Source of the DNA: Streptomyces durocortorensis
GTDB lineage: Bacteria; Actinomycetota; Actinomycetes; Streptomycetales; Streptomycetaceae
Assembly (NCBI RefSeq): GCF_016901035.1
Contig: NZ_JAFEUF010000057.1
Span: forward strand, 447 to 33,750
Reading direction: 5' to 3'
Length of the DNA: 33,304 bases
A program made the position numbers and the translations under genes. The notes under the pieces were generated by a model. That model saw nothing but the letters and a program-made list of their open reading frames with translations, did no database searches and was not told the DNA's origin. Positions 1-9,039 of this stretch are shown one piece after another; the first letter of the stretch is position 1, and every line of letters begins with the position of its first letter.

Positions 1-41
1 CGCCGCCCCCGGCCCGGCCCCTGTCGCCCGTCCCCCCTCGT

Positions 42-98
42 GGGGCCCCGGGGGGCGCCCCCCCCCGGGGGGGGGCGCGCCCCCCCCCCCGGGGCCCC
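42..98 (-). terminator. G/C-run hairpin downstream of lysS
   Basis: The block GGGGCCCC at 42-49 is repeated at 91-98, and since it is self-complementary the two copies can pair as the outer arms of a large hairpin whose interior is long runs of G and C (about 50-90). It begins 18 bases beyond the lysS stop and could end lysS transcription. There is no U-run. The homopolymer runs are also places where sequencing errors gather, so the exact bases may be unreliable. Confidence 0.4.
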
Positions 99-116
99 TC
101 CGTCGTGCGTGCCCCG

Positions 117-1883
117 TTACGCGCCCAGCAGCCTGCGCACCCGGTCCGCCCCCACCGCGAGCAGCAGCGTGGGCAGGCGCGGGCCCGTGTCGCGGCTGAC
201 GAGGAGACGGTAGAGCAGCGCGAAGAAGGACCGCTGCGCGGCCTTCAGCTCGGGCGTCGGCTTGGCGTCCGGCTCCAGGCCCGCCAGCACCTTCGGCACG
301 CCGTAGACGAGCGTGGTCAGCCCGTCCAGCGACCAGTGCGTGTCCAGGCCCTCCAGGAGGAGGCGCAGGGACTCCCGGCCCTGGTCGTCGAGCGAGCCGA
401 GCAGCTCCTTGTCGGGCTCGTCCCGGACGATGGTGCGGGCCTCGGCCGGGACCTGGGTGGTGATCCAGTTCTCGGCCCGGTCCAGGCGCGGGCGCGCCTC
501 GTCCAGCGAGGTCAGCGGGTTGTCCGGGTCCAGCTCGCTGAGGATGCGCAGCGTCTGGTCCTCGGCGCCGGCGGTGATGTCGGCGACCGAGGCGAGCGTC
601 CGGTACGGCAGCGGGTGCGGGGTGCTCGGAAGCTCCCCGGCGGCCGTGCGGACGGCCCGGGAGTGCGCGGCGGCGTCGGCGGGCAGCACCGTGCCGTCGG
701 CGACCTTGCGGCCCAGCGAGTCCCACTCGTCGTACAGCCGCTGGATCTCCTGGTCGAAGGCGATCTTGAACGACTGGTTGGGCTTGCGGCGGGCGTAGAG
801 CCAGCGCAGCAGCGGCGCTTCCATGATCTTCAGCGCGTCGGCCGGGGTGGGCACCCCGCCCTTGCTGCTGGACATCTTGGCCATGCCGGAGATGCCGACG
901 AAGGCGTACATCGGCCCGATCGGCTGCACGCCGTCGAAGACCTCCCGGACGATCTGGCCGCCGACGACGAAGGAGGAGCCGGGCGAGGAGTGGTCGACGC
1001 CGCTGGGCTCGAAGATCACGCCCTCGTAGGCCCAGCGCATCGGCCAGTCGACCTTCCAGACCAGCTTGCCGCGGTTGAACTCGCTCAGCCGGACCGTCTC
1101 GGCGAAGCCGCAGCCCGAGCAGGTGTAGTTCAGCTCGGTGGTGTCGTCGTCGTAGGAGGTGACGACGGTGAGGTCCTTCTCGCAGTTGCCGCAGTAGGGC
1201 TTGTACGGGAAGTAGCCGGCGCTGTTGCCGCTGCCGTCGTCCTCGTCGGCGGCGCCGGAGCCCTCGGCGGCCTCCAGCTCGGCCTCGTCGACCTTCTTCT
1301 GCTGCTGCGGCTTCTTGCCGCCCTTGCCCTGGGCCGCCGGGTCCTTCTTGGTCCGGTAGCGGTCGAGGACGGCGTCGATGTCGGCGCGGTGCTTCATCGC
1401 GTGCAGGATCTGCTCGCGGTAGGTCCCGGCGGTGTACTGCTCCGTCTGGCTGATTCCGTCGTACTCGACGCCCAGCTCGTCCAGGGCCGCCGTCATGGCG
1501 GCCTTGAAGTGCTCGGCCCAGTTCGGGTGGGAGGAGCCGGCCGGGGCGGGCACCGAGGTCAGCGGCTTGCCGATGTGCTCGGTCCAGGTCGCCTTGTCGA
1601 CCCCGGGGATGCCCTCCGGGACCTTGCGGTAGCGGTCGTAGTCGTCCCAGGAGATCAGGTGGCGCACGGTGTACCCGCGGCGGCGGATCTCGTCGGCGAC
1701 CAGGTGCGGGGTCATGACCTCGCGGAGGTTGCCGAGGTGGATCGGGCCGGACGGGGAGAGCCCGGAGGCGACGACGACCGGTTTGCCAGGCGCACGACGC
1801 TCCGATTCGGCGATGACATCGTCCGCGAAGCGGGAGACCCAGTCGGTCTCGGTGCTGGTCTGACTCTCGGCCACGGTCGGCAC
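117..1883 (-). CDS. lysS: Lysyl-tRNA synthetase, class I
   Basis: This cytoplasmic enzyme charges tRNA-Lys with lysine using ATP. It is the class I (archaeal-type) LysRS, not the common bacterial class II enzyme. The 588-residue product has an N-terminal Rossmann catalytic domain with the HIGH-type motif HLGN at residues 49-52. It has two CxxC-type cysteine pairs in the middle (CGNC and CSGC), probably binding zinc, and a KMSSS signature at about 336-340. Its C-terminus is helical, as expected for anticodon binding. A charged K/Q/E-rich stretch with poly-Q lies between about residues 180 and 215 and looks like a low-complexity insertion. The start used is a GTG at 1883 with AAGGA almost touching it. 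A second GTG at 1874 has better spacing and may be the true start. The gene is divergent from argS. Confidence 0.96.
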   Translation of the reverse strand: MPTVAESQTSTETDWVSRFADDVIAESERRAPGKPVVVASGLSPSGPIHLGNLREVMTPHLVADEIRRRGYTVRHLISWDDYDRYRKVPEGIPGVDKATWTEHIGKPLTSVPAPAGSSHPNWAEHFKAAMTAALDELGVEYDGISQTEQYTAGTYREQILHAMKHRADIDAVLDRYRTKKDPAAQGKGGKKPQQQKKVDEAELEAAEGSGAADEDDGSGNSAGYFPYKPYCGNCEKDLTVVTSYDDDTTELNYTCSGCGFAETVRLSEFNRGKLVWKVDWPMRWAYEGVIFEPSGVDHSSPGSSFVVGGQIVREVFDGVQPIGPMYAFVGISGMAKMSSSKGGVPTPADALKIMEAPLLRWLYARRKPNQSFKIAFDQEIQRLYDEWDSLGRKVADGTVLPADAAAHSRAVRTAAGELPSTPHPLPYRTLASVADITAGAEDQTLRILSELDPDNPLTSLDEARPRLDRAENWITTQVPAEARTIVRDEPDKELLGSLDDQGRESLRLLLEGLDTHWSLDGLTTLVYGVPKVLAGLEPDAKPTPELKAAQRSFFALLYRLLVSRDTGPRLPTLLLAVGADRVRRLLGA

Positions 1884-1970
1884 GTCCTTCTCTCGTTCTG
1901 TCGATTCCCGGTGGGTTGCCGACCATTCTCCCAGCTACCACCCGCAGCGCGAAAACGGCTTTACGCACCG

Positions 1971-1979
1971 TGGGATACT
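1971..1979 (+). promoter_or_regulatory. Possible extended -10 for argS
   Basis: TGG followed directly by GATACT fits an extended -10 element 42 bases before the argS ATG. I see no convincing -35. This is a weak call based only on the short motif. Confidence 0.25.
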
Positions 1980-2020
1980 GGACCGATCCCTTGTACTCCT
2001 ACGGAAACGGCAGCCAGACC

Positions 2021-3805
2021 ATGGCCTCGGTCCCTTCCCTCGCTTCCACGCTCCAGCAGCAGCTGGCGGACGCCCTGACGGCAGCCCTGCCGGATGCCGG
2101 CACCGCGGACCCGCTGCTGCGCCGAAGCGACCGGGCCGACTTCCAGGCCAACGGCATCCTGGCGCTCGCCAAGAAGCTCAAGGGCAACCCGCGCGAGCTG
2201 GCCGCCCAGGTCACCGCCGCCCTTCCGGCCGGTGAGCTGATCAAGGACATCGAGGTCTCAGGACCCGGCTTCCTCAACATCACGCTCGCCGACAAGGCGA
2301 TCATCGAGACGCTCGCCGCCCGGGCCGCCGACGCCGAGGGCCGGCTCGGCGTGCCGCCGAAGGCGGAGGCCGGGACCACGGTCATCGACTACGCCCAGCC
2401 GAACGTGGCCAAGGAGATGCACGTCGGCCATCTGCGGTCGGCGGTCATCGGCGACGCCATGGTCAAGATCATGGAGTTCACCGGCGAGAACGTCGTCCGG
2501 CGGCACCACATCGGCGACTGGGGCACCCAGTTCGGCATGCTCATCCAGTACCTGATCGAGCACCCGGGCGCCCTGAAGCACGAGGACGGCGCGACGGGCG
2601 GCGCGAGCGACGGCGAGGCGGCGATGTCGACGCTGAACCGGGTCTACAAGGAGTCGCGGGTCCTGTTCGACTCCGACGAGGAGTTCAAGGCCCGGTCCCG
2701 GGACCGGGTGGTGGCGCTCCAGGCCGGTGACCCGGAGACGCTGGAGCTGTGGCAGGGCTTCGTCGACGAGTCGAAGATCTACTTCCACTCGGTCTTCGAC
2801 AAGCTCGACATGGAGATCGCCGACGCGGACATCGTCGGTGAGTCCGGCTACAACGACATGCTGGAGGAGACCTGCCGGATCCTGGAGGAGACGGGCGTCG
2901 CCGTCCGCTCCGAGGGTGCGCTGTGCGTGTTCTTCGACGATGTGAAGGGCCCGGACGGCAACAAGGTCCCGCTCATCGTCAAGAAGACCAACGGCGGTTA
3001 CGGCTACGCGGCCACCGACCTCTCCGCGATCCGCAACCGGGTCCAGGACCTCAAGGCCGACACCCTGCTCTACGTGGTCGACGCCCGGCAGTCGCTGCAC
3101 TTCAAGATGGTCTTCGAGACGGCCCGGCGGGCCGGCTGGCTGAACGAGGACGTCAAGGCCGTGCAGCTCGCCTTCGGCACGGTCCTCGGCAAGGACGGCA
3201 AGCCGTTCAAGACCCGTGAGGGTGTGACGGTCCGGCTGGAGGACCTCCTCGACGAGGCGGTCGAGCGGGCCACGGCGGTCGTGCGGGAGAAGGCCGAGAA
3301 AGTGGGCCTGTCCGAGGAGGAGATCGTCGAGAACGGCCGGTACGTCGGCGTCGGCGCCGTGAAGTACGCGGACCTGTCGACCTCCGCCGTACGGGACTAC
3401 AAGTTCGACCTGGACCAGATGGTGTCGCTGAACGGCGACACGTCGGTGTACCTCCAGTACGCGTACGCGCGGATCCGGTCCATCCTGCGCAAGTCGGGCG
3501 ACGCGGTCCCGGCCGCCCACCCGGAGCTGGCGCTGGCCCCGGCGGAGCGCGCGCTCGGTCTGCACCTGGACCAGTTCGGCGAGGTGCTCTCCGAGGTGGC
3601 CGCGGGCTACGAACCGCACAAGCTGGCCGCGTATCTCTACCAGCTGGCGTCGCACCTGACCACGTTCTACGACCAGTGCCAGGTGCTCAGCCCGGACAAC
3701 GCCCCCGAGGTCGTCGAGAACCGGCTCTTCCTGGTCGAGCTGACCGCCCGGACCCTGCACCGGGGGATGGCACTGCTGGGCATCCGGACGCCCGAGCGGC
3801 TCTGA
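2021..3805 (+). CDS. argS: Arginyl-tRNA synthetase
   Basis: This class I synthetase charges tRNA-Arg with arginine. The 594-residue product has the N-terminal Add1-type tRNA-binding domain at about residues 1-105. The HIGH motif appears as HVGH at 134-137. In place of KMSKS there is FKTREG within the motif-2 region, as is normal for many ArgRS. The C-terminal DALR anticodon-binding domain contains the typical YLQYAYARI segment. I chose ATG 2021 because homologous domain sequence begins there. The frame stays open upstream to 1916, but that part reads as non-coding. Only a weak purine-rich stretch precedes the start. The gene is divergent from lysS, with 137 bases between them, and a strong hairpin follows the stop. 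Confidence 0.96.
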   Translation: MASVPSLASTLQQQLADALTAALPDAGTADPLLRRSDRADFQANGILALAKKLKGNPRELAAQVTAALPAGELIKDIEVSGPGFLNITLADKAIIETLAARAADAEGRLGVPPKAEAGTTVIDYAQPNVAKEMHVGHLRSAVIGDAMVKIMEFTGENVVRRHHIGDWGTQFGMLIQYLIEHPGALKHEDGATGGASDGEAAMSTLNRVYKESRVLFDSDEEFKARSRDRVVALQAGDPETLELWQGFVDESKIYFHSVFDKLDMEIADADIVGESGYNDMLEETCRILEETGVAVRSEGALCVFFDDVKGPDGNKVPLIVKKTNGGYGYAATDLSAIRNRVQDLKADTLLYVVDARQSLHFKMVFETARRAGWLNEDVKAVQLAFGTVLGKDGKPFKTREGVTVRLEDLLDEAVERATAVVREKAEKVGLSEEEIVENGRYVGVGAVKYADLSTSAVRDYKFDLDQMVSLNGDTSVYLQYAYARIRSILRKSGDAVPAAHPELALAPAERALGLHLDQFGEVLSEVAAGYEPHKLAAYLYQLASHLTTFYDQCQVLSPDNAPEVVENRLFLVELTARTLHRGMALLGIRTPERL

Positions 3806-3830
3806 CGGCGTCCGCTGTACGTACGTCGGG

Positions 3831-3857
3831 CCCGGCACCTGTTCCGCAGGTGCGGGG
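3831..3857. terminator. Hairpin between convergent argS and ABM gene
   Basis: Arms GCACCTG (3835-3841) and CAGGTGC (3847-3853) pair perfectly around a 5-base loop. The stem extends outward with one mismatch to about 3831 and 3857. It lies between the argS stop and the end of the converging gene, so it can serve both strands. It has no U-run, which is common for Streptomyces. Confidence 0.65.
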
Positions 3858-3878
3858 GCCGATCGCGTACGGGCAGGC

Positions 3879-4226
3879 TCAGGGTGCGGTGAGCTCCACG
3901 ACGACGTCGTAGACGGCCGGGTTCGGGGTGACCGGCTGCGCGGTCTCCTCGCGCGCGGCCCGGGTCCGGGAGGCGAAGTCGGGGTCGGCGGTGGCGGCCT
4001 CCCATGCCTCCTGGCTCTCCCAGTGGGAGACGTTGACGAGCTGGAAGCGGGAGTCCGACGAGCGGGCCCGGTGCATCCGGGAGTCGATGAAGCCGGGCTT
4101 GTCCCGCATGAGGCGGGCCCGCTCCTCCCACTTCCCGACGAACGCGTCGAGTTCGTCGGCGGCGATCTCGAAGACGTTGATGAAGGTGACGTACGAGTCC
4201 GGGGTTAAGGCGCTCTCTGTGGTCAT
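3879..4226 (-). CDS. Antibiotic biosynthesis monooxygenase (ABM) domain protein
   Basis: This 115-residue protein has the dimeric alpha+beta barrel pattern of the ABM family. It contains an N-terminal strand (YVTFINVFEI), the helix with KWEERARLMRDKPGF, and the strand QLVNVSHWES followed by EAWEAA. Family members act as small cofactor-free oxygenases, haem-degrading enzymes or ligand binders, and the sequence does not say which applies here. No biosynthetic cluster surrounds it, so antibiotic synthesis should not be assumed. It lies just downstream of the 4255-4695 gene on the same strand, with a short hairpin between them. The name rests on the fold-level pattern and the physiological role is unknown. 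Confidence 0.82.
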   Translation of the reverse strand: MTTESALTPDSYVTFINVFEIAADELDAFVGKWEERARLMRDKPGFIDSRMHRARSSDSRFQLVNVSHWESQEAWEAATADPDFASRTRAAREETAQPVTPNPAVYDVVVELTAP

Positions 4227-4240
4227 GCCGCAACCCTAGA

Positions 4241-4256
4241 AGCCGGCCTCCCGGCT
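4241..4256 (-). terminator. Short hairpin at the stop of the upstream gene
   Basis: AGCCGG (4241-4246) and CCGGCT (4251-4256) pair around a 4-base loop and overlap the stop codon at 4255-4257. The stem is only 6 bp. It could be a weak terminator or could affect translation of the following ABM gene. Confidence 0.3.
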
Positions 4257-4695
4257 ACTGCGGGCGGCCCAGCGCCCACCCGGACACATCGGAGAGGCGC
4301 CCGCGCCACAACGGCAGGGAGACGGGCGTCATGGCCCCGGAGACGAGGGTGACGTCCCGCAGATGGATCCAGCGGGGCAGCCGGGCCGCCCCCGTCGCGT
4401 CCTCCTCCGCGCGCAGTTCCCGTACGCCCTGGTCGACCGTCTCGGGGAACTCGGCGAGCAGGTTGGCCCCCTCGCCCTCGACCTGGCGCAGGCTCCTGGC
4501 CCACTCGGCCTTCCACTGCTCGTGCCCGATGACGTCCCCGTGCAGGAGGCCGCCGGGGTGCGTGAGGGTGAGGGGCAGGCTGGAGCGCGGGTCCTCGTCG
4601 AGGAGCTGGATGAGCAGCTGGAGCTGAAGATCCGGCAGGGGTTCGGTGATCACCGCTGCGGACGGTGCCGGCGAGGTCTCGGCGGTGGCGCTCAT
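4255..4695 (-). CDS. Small conserved protein, possibly GvpU-like
   Basis: This 146-residue soluble protein has no signal or membrane segment. After a flexible N-terminus of about 20 residues there is a helix rich in Leu and Gln (LQLQLLIQLLDE), then a strand-turn-strand core (LPLTLTHPGGLLHGDVIG). A charged helix and a C-terminal strand pair follow, with IHLRDVTLVSG. The core pattern resembles the gas vesicle accessory protein GvpU as I remember it, with a helix, then a hydrophobic strand and a GG..GxxIG turn. I cannot verify this, and no other gvp gene is in the window. It precedes the ABM gene by 28 bases, so the two may be co-transcribed. The function is unknown. Confidence 0.7.
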   Translation of the reverse strand: MSATAETSPAPSAAVITEPLPDLQLQLLIQLLDEDPRSSLPLTLTHPGGLLHGDVIGHEQWKAEWARSLRQVEGEGANLLAEFPETVDQGVRELRAEEDATGAARLPRWIHLRDVTLVSGAMTPVSLPLWRGRLSDVSGWALGRPQ

Positions 4696-4781
4696 GGGCC
4701 CTGCCCTTCACGTGGTGGACGGCGGTCGTCTCCCCCGCCTTCCCGGCGAGCGCCGGACCACGCCCCCTGCCGCCCCCGGTC

Positions 4782-5993
4782 TCAGAGGAAGCGGCGGATG
4801 GGCACGACGGCCGCTTCCTTGGCCCGCTGGACGAGGTCGCGGCGCTTCCACCGGCCGCGCTCGATCAGCACGCTGTTCTCGCGGTCCTCCTCGAAGTGGC
4901 CGTCGAGGGTGGCGGTGAAGTCCTGGTCGAGGACGGCGAGCATGACTTCCTCGTCGTGGTCGAGGGAGCGCCGGTTGAAGTTGGTGGAGCCGATGAGCGA
5001 GGCGACCCGGTCGATGGTGAGGGTCTTGGTGTGCATCATCGTCGGCTGGTACTGGTAGATCTTCACGCCGCAGTCGGTCAGGTCCTCGTAGTAGCGCTGC
5101 CCGGCGAGCTGGCAGACCCGCTTGTCGGTGTGCGGGCCCGGCAGCAGGATCTCGACCTCCACCCCGCGCGCGGCCGCGGCGCACAGCAGCCCGGTGAAGT
5201 AGGCGTCGGGGGCGAAGTAGGCCGTGGTGAGGCGGATGCGCTCCTCGGCGGACTCCAGGACGACCCGGATCAGGGTCTGCATGTCCTGCCAGCCGAAGGA
5301 GGCGGAGCCGCGTACCACCTGGACGACGGAGTCGCCGTGGTGCTCCTCGGTGACGAACCGGTCGCGGTCGTCGAACAGCTCGTCGTGGCACTCGGCCCAG
5401 TTCTGGGCGAACGCGGCGGCCAGTCCGTCGACGGCGGGCCCGGTGACCTGGACGTGGGTGTCGCGCCACTCGTGCTCGTTGCGGGCGTCGCCGCACCATT
5501 CCTCGGCTATCCCGACGCCGCCGGTGAACGCGGTCTGCTCGTCGACGACGAGGACCTTGCGGTGGCAGCGGTGGTTCTGCTTGAGCGGTGAGAGGTAGAG
5601 GGGCTTGCGGAACCAGGTGACGGTGACCCCGGCCTCTTCCATCATCGCCAGCTGGCCCTTCTCGATGAGCCGCGATCCGAACCCGTCGAGCATGAGCCGC
5701 ACCCGGACCCCGGCGCGGGCGCGGTCGGCCAGGGCCTCGGCGAACTGGTGAGCGATGTCACCCCGCCAGTAGACGAAGGTCATCAGATCGACGGTGTGTT
5801 CCGCCTCACGGATGGCCTTCAGCATCGCGCCGAAGATGGCGTCGCCGTTACGGAGCGGGACGAGGGAGTTCCCCTCGGTGGCGGCGATACCGATCAGCCG
5901 CTCAAGTCTGCGTCTGAGTCGTTGGGAGCGTTCCTCGCAGGTACGGTCCTCCGGGGCCGTGCGATCGGAGGCTTCGGCAGCAGTGGCGGACAT
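4782..5993 (-). CDS. Phospholipase D-family protein, cardiolipin synthase-like
   Basis: This 403-residue member of the PLD superfamily has two HKD catalytic motifs. The first has H144, K146 and D151 (in HRKVLVVD, followed by GG). The second has H321, K323 and D328 (HTKTLTID), followed by GSTNFNRRS. Two such motifs form one active site that moves phosphatidyl groups, as in bacterial cardiolipin synthases. Those enzymes usually have N-terminal membrane helices. This protein lacks them and starts with a charged, Arg-rich region, so it may be a peripheral phosphatidyltransferase or phospholipase. It has about 180 bases of upstream non-coding DNA and 86 bases separate it from the next gene. The family is certain and the substrate is not. 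Confidence 0.9.
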   Translation of the reverse strand: MSATAAEASDRTAPEDRTCEERSQRLRRRLERLIGIAATEGNSLVPLRNGDAIFGAMLKAIREAEHTVDLMTFVYWRGDIAHQFAEALADRARAGVRVRLMLDGFGSRLIEKGQLAMMEEAGVTVTWFRKPLYLSPLKQNHRCHRKVLVVDEQTAFTGGVGIAEEWCGDARNEHEWRDTHVQVTGPAVDGLAAAFAQNWAECHDELFDDRDRFVTEEHHGDSVVQVVRGSASFGWQDMQTLIRVVLESAEERIRLTTAYFAPDAYFTGLLCAAAARGVEVEILLPGPHTDKRVCQLAGQRYYEDLTDCGVKIYQYQPTMMHTKTLTIDRVASLIGSTNFNRRSLDHDEEVMLAVLDQDFTATLDGHFEEDRENSVLIERGRWKRRDLVQRAKEAAVVPIRRFL

Positions 5994-6172
5994 GAATCAC
6001 CTGTGGGTTCGCGGGCGGGGCGGCCGCACGCCGTCATCGAGCGGTGGTGAGGCTGCCAGAACCTCGCAGACTGTACTCCCGAGTTCTGGACATGTGTACG
6101 ACCGCTTATCGGTCAGCCGCCGAGATGAACCGATGCACGAACTTCGACCGATACGTCATTGAATGACCGGAA

Positions 6173-7018
6173 TCAGCGCCGCTTCTCCTGCCCTCCGTCC
6201 CAGGTCGCCGTGTCGGGGTCGATGCCGTGGGCACGCGCGCCTGCGTCGATGAGGCGACGGAACCACATCGCGAGGCCGGGGCGGATGCCGTCGTAGTGAG
6301 CGGCGAATCCCGCATCGGCCTCGTACATGCGGCCGAGGCAGACCTGCATCTGCCGGGTGAGGGGGAAGTACGCGGCGAAGACCTCGCGGTGCCGGTCCAC
6401 GAGCCGGTTCGCCTCCGGGCTGCCGGGTGGGACGCCGGCGTCCATCGCCTCCCCCAGGGCGCGGTCGAGGCCCGCGATGTCGTCGGCGACGGCCTGCCAC
6501 TCCTCCGGGCCGCGCGAGGCCGAGCGTTCGGCGTACTGCCGCCACTGCGTCGTGTCTCCGTAGCGCCGGCGGGCCTGGGCCGGACCGTCCGGATCCCATC
6601 CGGGGCCGAAAATGGCGACCTGCTGTTCGTCCGTCAGCAGCGGGCCGCCCTCATGGGCCTCGATCATCCGGTCGAGGCCGGCGCCGAGCCGCTGGAGGCG
6701 GTCGATCCGTTCGGCGACCTGGGTGCGCTGGGCGCGCAGTGCGCCGAGCGCGTCCGCGGTCGTGTCGTCCAGGACGGCCCGGATCCGCTCCAGGCCGAGA
6801 CCGAGCTCACGGTAGGCGACGATGCGATGCAGGCGTTCCAGATCACCGGCGGTGTAGAGCCGGTATCCGGCAACCGTGCGCAGCGACGGTCGCGCCAGAC
6901 CGATCCCGTCCCAGTGGTGCAGCGCACGGACGGTCACGTCCAGACGCGCCGCGACCTGACCGACGGTCAGGCCGTCGGCGCCGGCATCGGCATCGGCGGT
7001 GTCAGGCATGCCTCTCAT
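6173..7018 (-). CDS. MerR-family regulator with TipAS effector domain
   Basis: The 281-residue product has an N-terminal MerR winged helix at about residues 16-85 (LTVGQVAARLDVTVRALHHW, then GYRLYTAGDLERL). A dimerising coiled coil follows at about 95-150. The C-terminal TipAS-like helical domain contains EEWQAVADDIAGL and a run of helices up to residue 275. In TipAL of Streptomyces this domain binds thiopeptide and other antibiotics and activates transcription. The coding start overlaps the end of the VOC gene by 17 bases (ATG 7018) or 8 bases (ATG 7009). Neither start has a clear ribosome site, so translation is probably coupled to the VOC gene. The pair looks like a drug-sensing module. 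The inducing drug cannot be read from the sequence. Confidence 0.9.
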   Translation of the reverse strand: MRGMPDTADADAGADGLTVGQVAARLDVTVRALHHWDGIGLARPSLRTVAGYRLYTAGDLERLHRIVAYRELGLGLERIRAVLDDTTADALGALRAQRTQVAERIDRLQRLGAGLDRMIEAHEGGPLLTDEQQVAIFGPGWDPDGPAQARRRYGDTTQWRQYAERSASRGPEEWQAVADDIAGLDRALGEAMDAGVPPGSPEANRLVDRHREVFAAYFPLTRQMQVCLGRMYEADAGFAAHYDGIRPGLAMWFRRLIDAGARAHGIDPDTATWDGGQEKRR

Positions 7019-7538
7019 TGTCGGCGAGGCCGTCGCCGGGCGGGGTGATGCCCATGGCTTCGAGGTTCCGCGCCTCCTGGCTCGCCGGATCGAAGGGCTT
7101 CGCCGCGGTGAAGACGACCCGCGCGTTCTCGGGGGTGATCACCTCCACGTCGCGGGTGTTCCAGGGTGTGTCCCGCGGACCGTCGACCGCGTACGGGCGC
7201 AACGCACGACAGGCCTCGGCGAGGGCGTCGACCTGGCCGAGCACGCCCGCGAAACTGAAGCCCATCGCCGGTGGCTGCTCCGGAACGCTCGCCGCCGAGA
7301 CGAGGAGGACGTCCTGGAACGCCCACCGGCGCAGATGCACCATCGTGCCGGGGACGCCGAACAGCTCGAAGAACCCGAGCCCACGCACCCAGAAATCCAC
7401 CGACGCCGCCAGATCGCTGGTGGGGATCGTCACGAACGCGGGCATTCCGTAGATGCCGCGGAACGGCTCCGGCGGAACCGCGTCCGGGCCGGGGGCGGGC
7501 ACAGGACTCATCTCGAACGCGTTGTAGTAGTCGCTCAT
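7002..7538 (-). CDS. VOC (glyoxalase/bleomycin-resistance) superfamily protein
   Basis: This 178-residue protein shows the paired beta-alpha-beta-beta-beta units of the vicinal oxygen chelate fold. It opens with a strand (MPAFVTIPTSDLAASVDFWVRG) and continues with GFFELF, VHLRRWAFQDVLLVSA and a second half with TRDVEVITPENARVVF. Members include antibiotic-binding resistance proteins, glyoxalases and dioxygenases. The last segment has the usual acid position replaced by N/A, so metal-dependent catalysis is doubtful and drug binding is plausible. It is the first gene of a two-gene unit with the TipAS-type MerR regulator, whose start codon lies inside it. The link to drug resistance is inferred from this neighbour. 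Confidence 0.85.
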   Translation of the reverse strand: MSDYYNAFEMSPVPAPGPDAVPPEPFRGIYGMPAFVTIPTSDLAASVDFWVRGLGFFELFGVPGTMVHLRRWAFQDVLLVSAASVPEQPPAMGFSFAGVLGQVDALAEACRALRPYAVDGPRDTPWNTRDVEVITPENARVVFTAAKPFDPASQEARNLEAMGITPPGDGLADNERHA

Positions 7539-7586
7539 GCACCCGACTCTCCGGCCTCACGCTACGTGAGGGTCAAGCCGGAATCG

Positions 7587-9017
7587 TCAGGACTGCCCGG
7601 TGCGCTCCCACCCGTAACCGGGACCGCCGTAGACGTACTCCGGCCGCCCCTTCATCCCGCTCGTACGGAACGGCTTCCCGCGGTCGTCGATCCGCAGCAC
7701 CCCCTCCTTGCCGCCGCTGCTCCACTCCAGCTCCAGGTACCAGGTGACGTCGTAACTCACGGCCTTCATGTCGAGGTTGAAGACCTCCACGTCCTCGGAC
7801 GACACCTTGTACGGGAAGTCCACGGCCGGGACCTCGATGTCCCCCTGCGTCCCCGGCACCGGCCGCAGGACGGGGTTCCCGGCGTCGAGGTGGGAGGCGA
7901 AGGACTGGGGCGTGATCCCGCTGCCGCAGCCGTTGCCCATCCGGTACGCCGACCAGGGCAGTGGAGCCTTGCGGGACACGACGCGGACGTGCATGCCCTT
8001 GAGGACGACCGCCTCGCGGGAGGTCCCCTGCACGGTGAGCTGGAGCAGCATGTTCCCGGCGTCGACCCCGCCGTACGACTCCGCCCAGCCGCGCCGCTCC
8101 GGTGACGCGGGCGGCGGATCGACGTCGTCGGGCTCCCGGTTCACCAGGTAGTGCTGGCCGCAGGGTTCTTCCCAGTTGTACGAGGAGATGCTGACGGTCG
8201 GCGGTGCGCCGAGGCCCGTACCGCTCCCGCCATCGCCGCCCCCGCTCTGGGACTGCCCGGCGTCCGAGCCCGCCGAGGGCTTCGCGGACGGCTGCCCCGA
8301 GGACGACGCGGACGCGCCCGGCGAGGAACCGGACGGGCTCGGGCTCGCGGAGGGCCGGGGCGTACCCGAAGCGGAGCCCTCCGGAGCCGCCGCGAGGCCT
8401 CCTCCCGCCTCCTCCACCCGGTCCGCGGCGCTCCCGCCGCCCTCCTTCCCCGACCCGGCGAGATCGACGGCGACGACGGCGCCGGGCACGAGGAGCGCGG
8501 CGACCCCGGCGGCGGCGATGAGCGCCCGCGTACGCCGGGAGAGCCGGGACCACCGGGAGCCCGGGCCCACGCCCGGCCGGTCGCCGCTGCCGACGCCACC
8601 TGACGTGACGGACGGCTCGGACGCCTGGGGCAGGTCGGATTCCCGGGGCGGCTCGGACGCCTGGGACGGCTCGGATTCCTGGGGCACCGGGGGCGGTTCA
8701 CTCGGCCCGGCCACACCAGGAACGGCGTCAGGCACCACAGCAGGTGCGGCCGCCCCCGCCGGAGGCCGCCGCCGGGCCGCGTCCGCCACGATCCACCGCC
8801 GGTGCACCTCCACCAGCTCGTCGCCCGAGGCCCCGCACACCCGCGCGAACCGCTCCACCGGAGCGAACTCGTTCGGCACGGCGTCCCCGTTGCAGTACCG
8901 GTGGAGGGTCGACGTGCTGACGTGCAGCTTCCCCGCGAGCACCCCGTAGCTGCGCCCCGAACGGTCCTTCAGATCCTTCAGCAGAGCCGCGAACTCCACG
9001 GCCTCCGGCGTCGCCAC
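7587..9017 (-). CDS. Membrane-anchored HTH protein with an outside domain
   Basis: This 476-residue protein has three parts. An XRE-type HTH lies at about residues 8-75 (RSYGVLAGKLHVSTSTLHRYCNG). A Pro/Ser/Glu-rich linker follows, then one hydrophobic helix at about 164-185 preceded by RRTR, so the N-terminus should stay inside the cell. After a second Ser/Pro/Gly-rich linker (about 190-270) comes a globular C-terminal domain beginning PPTVSISSYNWEEPCGQHY, likely outside the cell. The layout suits a one-component transmembrane sensor or a cytoskeletal-type (RodZ-like) anchor. Streptomyces has many such proteins of unknown role. The GTG start has GGGGAG eight bases upstream, and an inverted repeat lies 23-48 bases upstream. 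I do not know the ligand or target. Confidence 0.85.
   Translation of the reverse strand: MATPEAVEFAALLKDLKDRSGRSYGVLAGKLHVSTSTLHRYCNGDAVPNEFAPVERFARVCGASGDELVEVHRRWIVADAARRRPPAGAAAPAVVPDAVPGVAGPSEPPPVPQESEPSQASEPPRESDLPQASEPSVTSGGVGSGDRPGVGPGSRWSRLSRRTRALIAAAGVAALLVPGAVVAVDLAGSGKEGGGSAADRVEEAGGGLAAAPEGSASGTPRPSASPSPSGSSPGASASSSGQPSAKPSAGSDAGQSQSGGGDGGSGTGLGAPPTVSISSYNWEEPCGQHYLVNREPDDVDPPPASPERRGWAESYGGVDAGNMLLQLTVQGTSREAVVLKGMHVRVVSRKAPLPWSAYRMGNGCGSGITPQSFASHLDAGNPVLRPVPGTQGDIEVPAVDFPYKVSSEDVEVFNLDMKAVSYDVTWYLELEWSSGGKEGVLRIDDRGKPFRTSGMKGRPEYVYGGPGYGWERTGQS
8614..8685. repeat. Four 18-bp tandem units within the linker coding region
   Basis: Four imperfect 18-base units run without gaps (8614-8631, 8632-8649, 8650-8667, 8668-8685). 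Each encodes six linker residues of the type S-E-P/D-x-x-x. They sit inside the membrane HTH gene and keep the frame, so copy-number change would only alter linker length. Confidence 0.8.
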
Positions 9018-9039
9018 GACGGCGCTCCCCTTCCTCGTG

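Noticed and set aside
105-2078. A plus-strand open frame of 657 codons opposite lysS
   Set aside because: lysS on the other strand has clear synthetase motifs. The frame runs on into argS upstream sequence and shows no domain.
4743-4756. CCGGCG/CGCCGG palindrome between the PLD gene and the GvpU-like gene
   Set aside because: The spacer is only two bases, so the stem is short and such words are common in this DNA.
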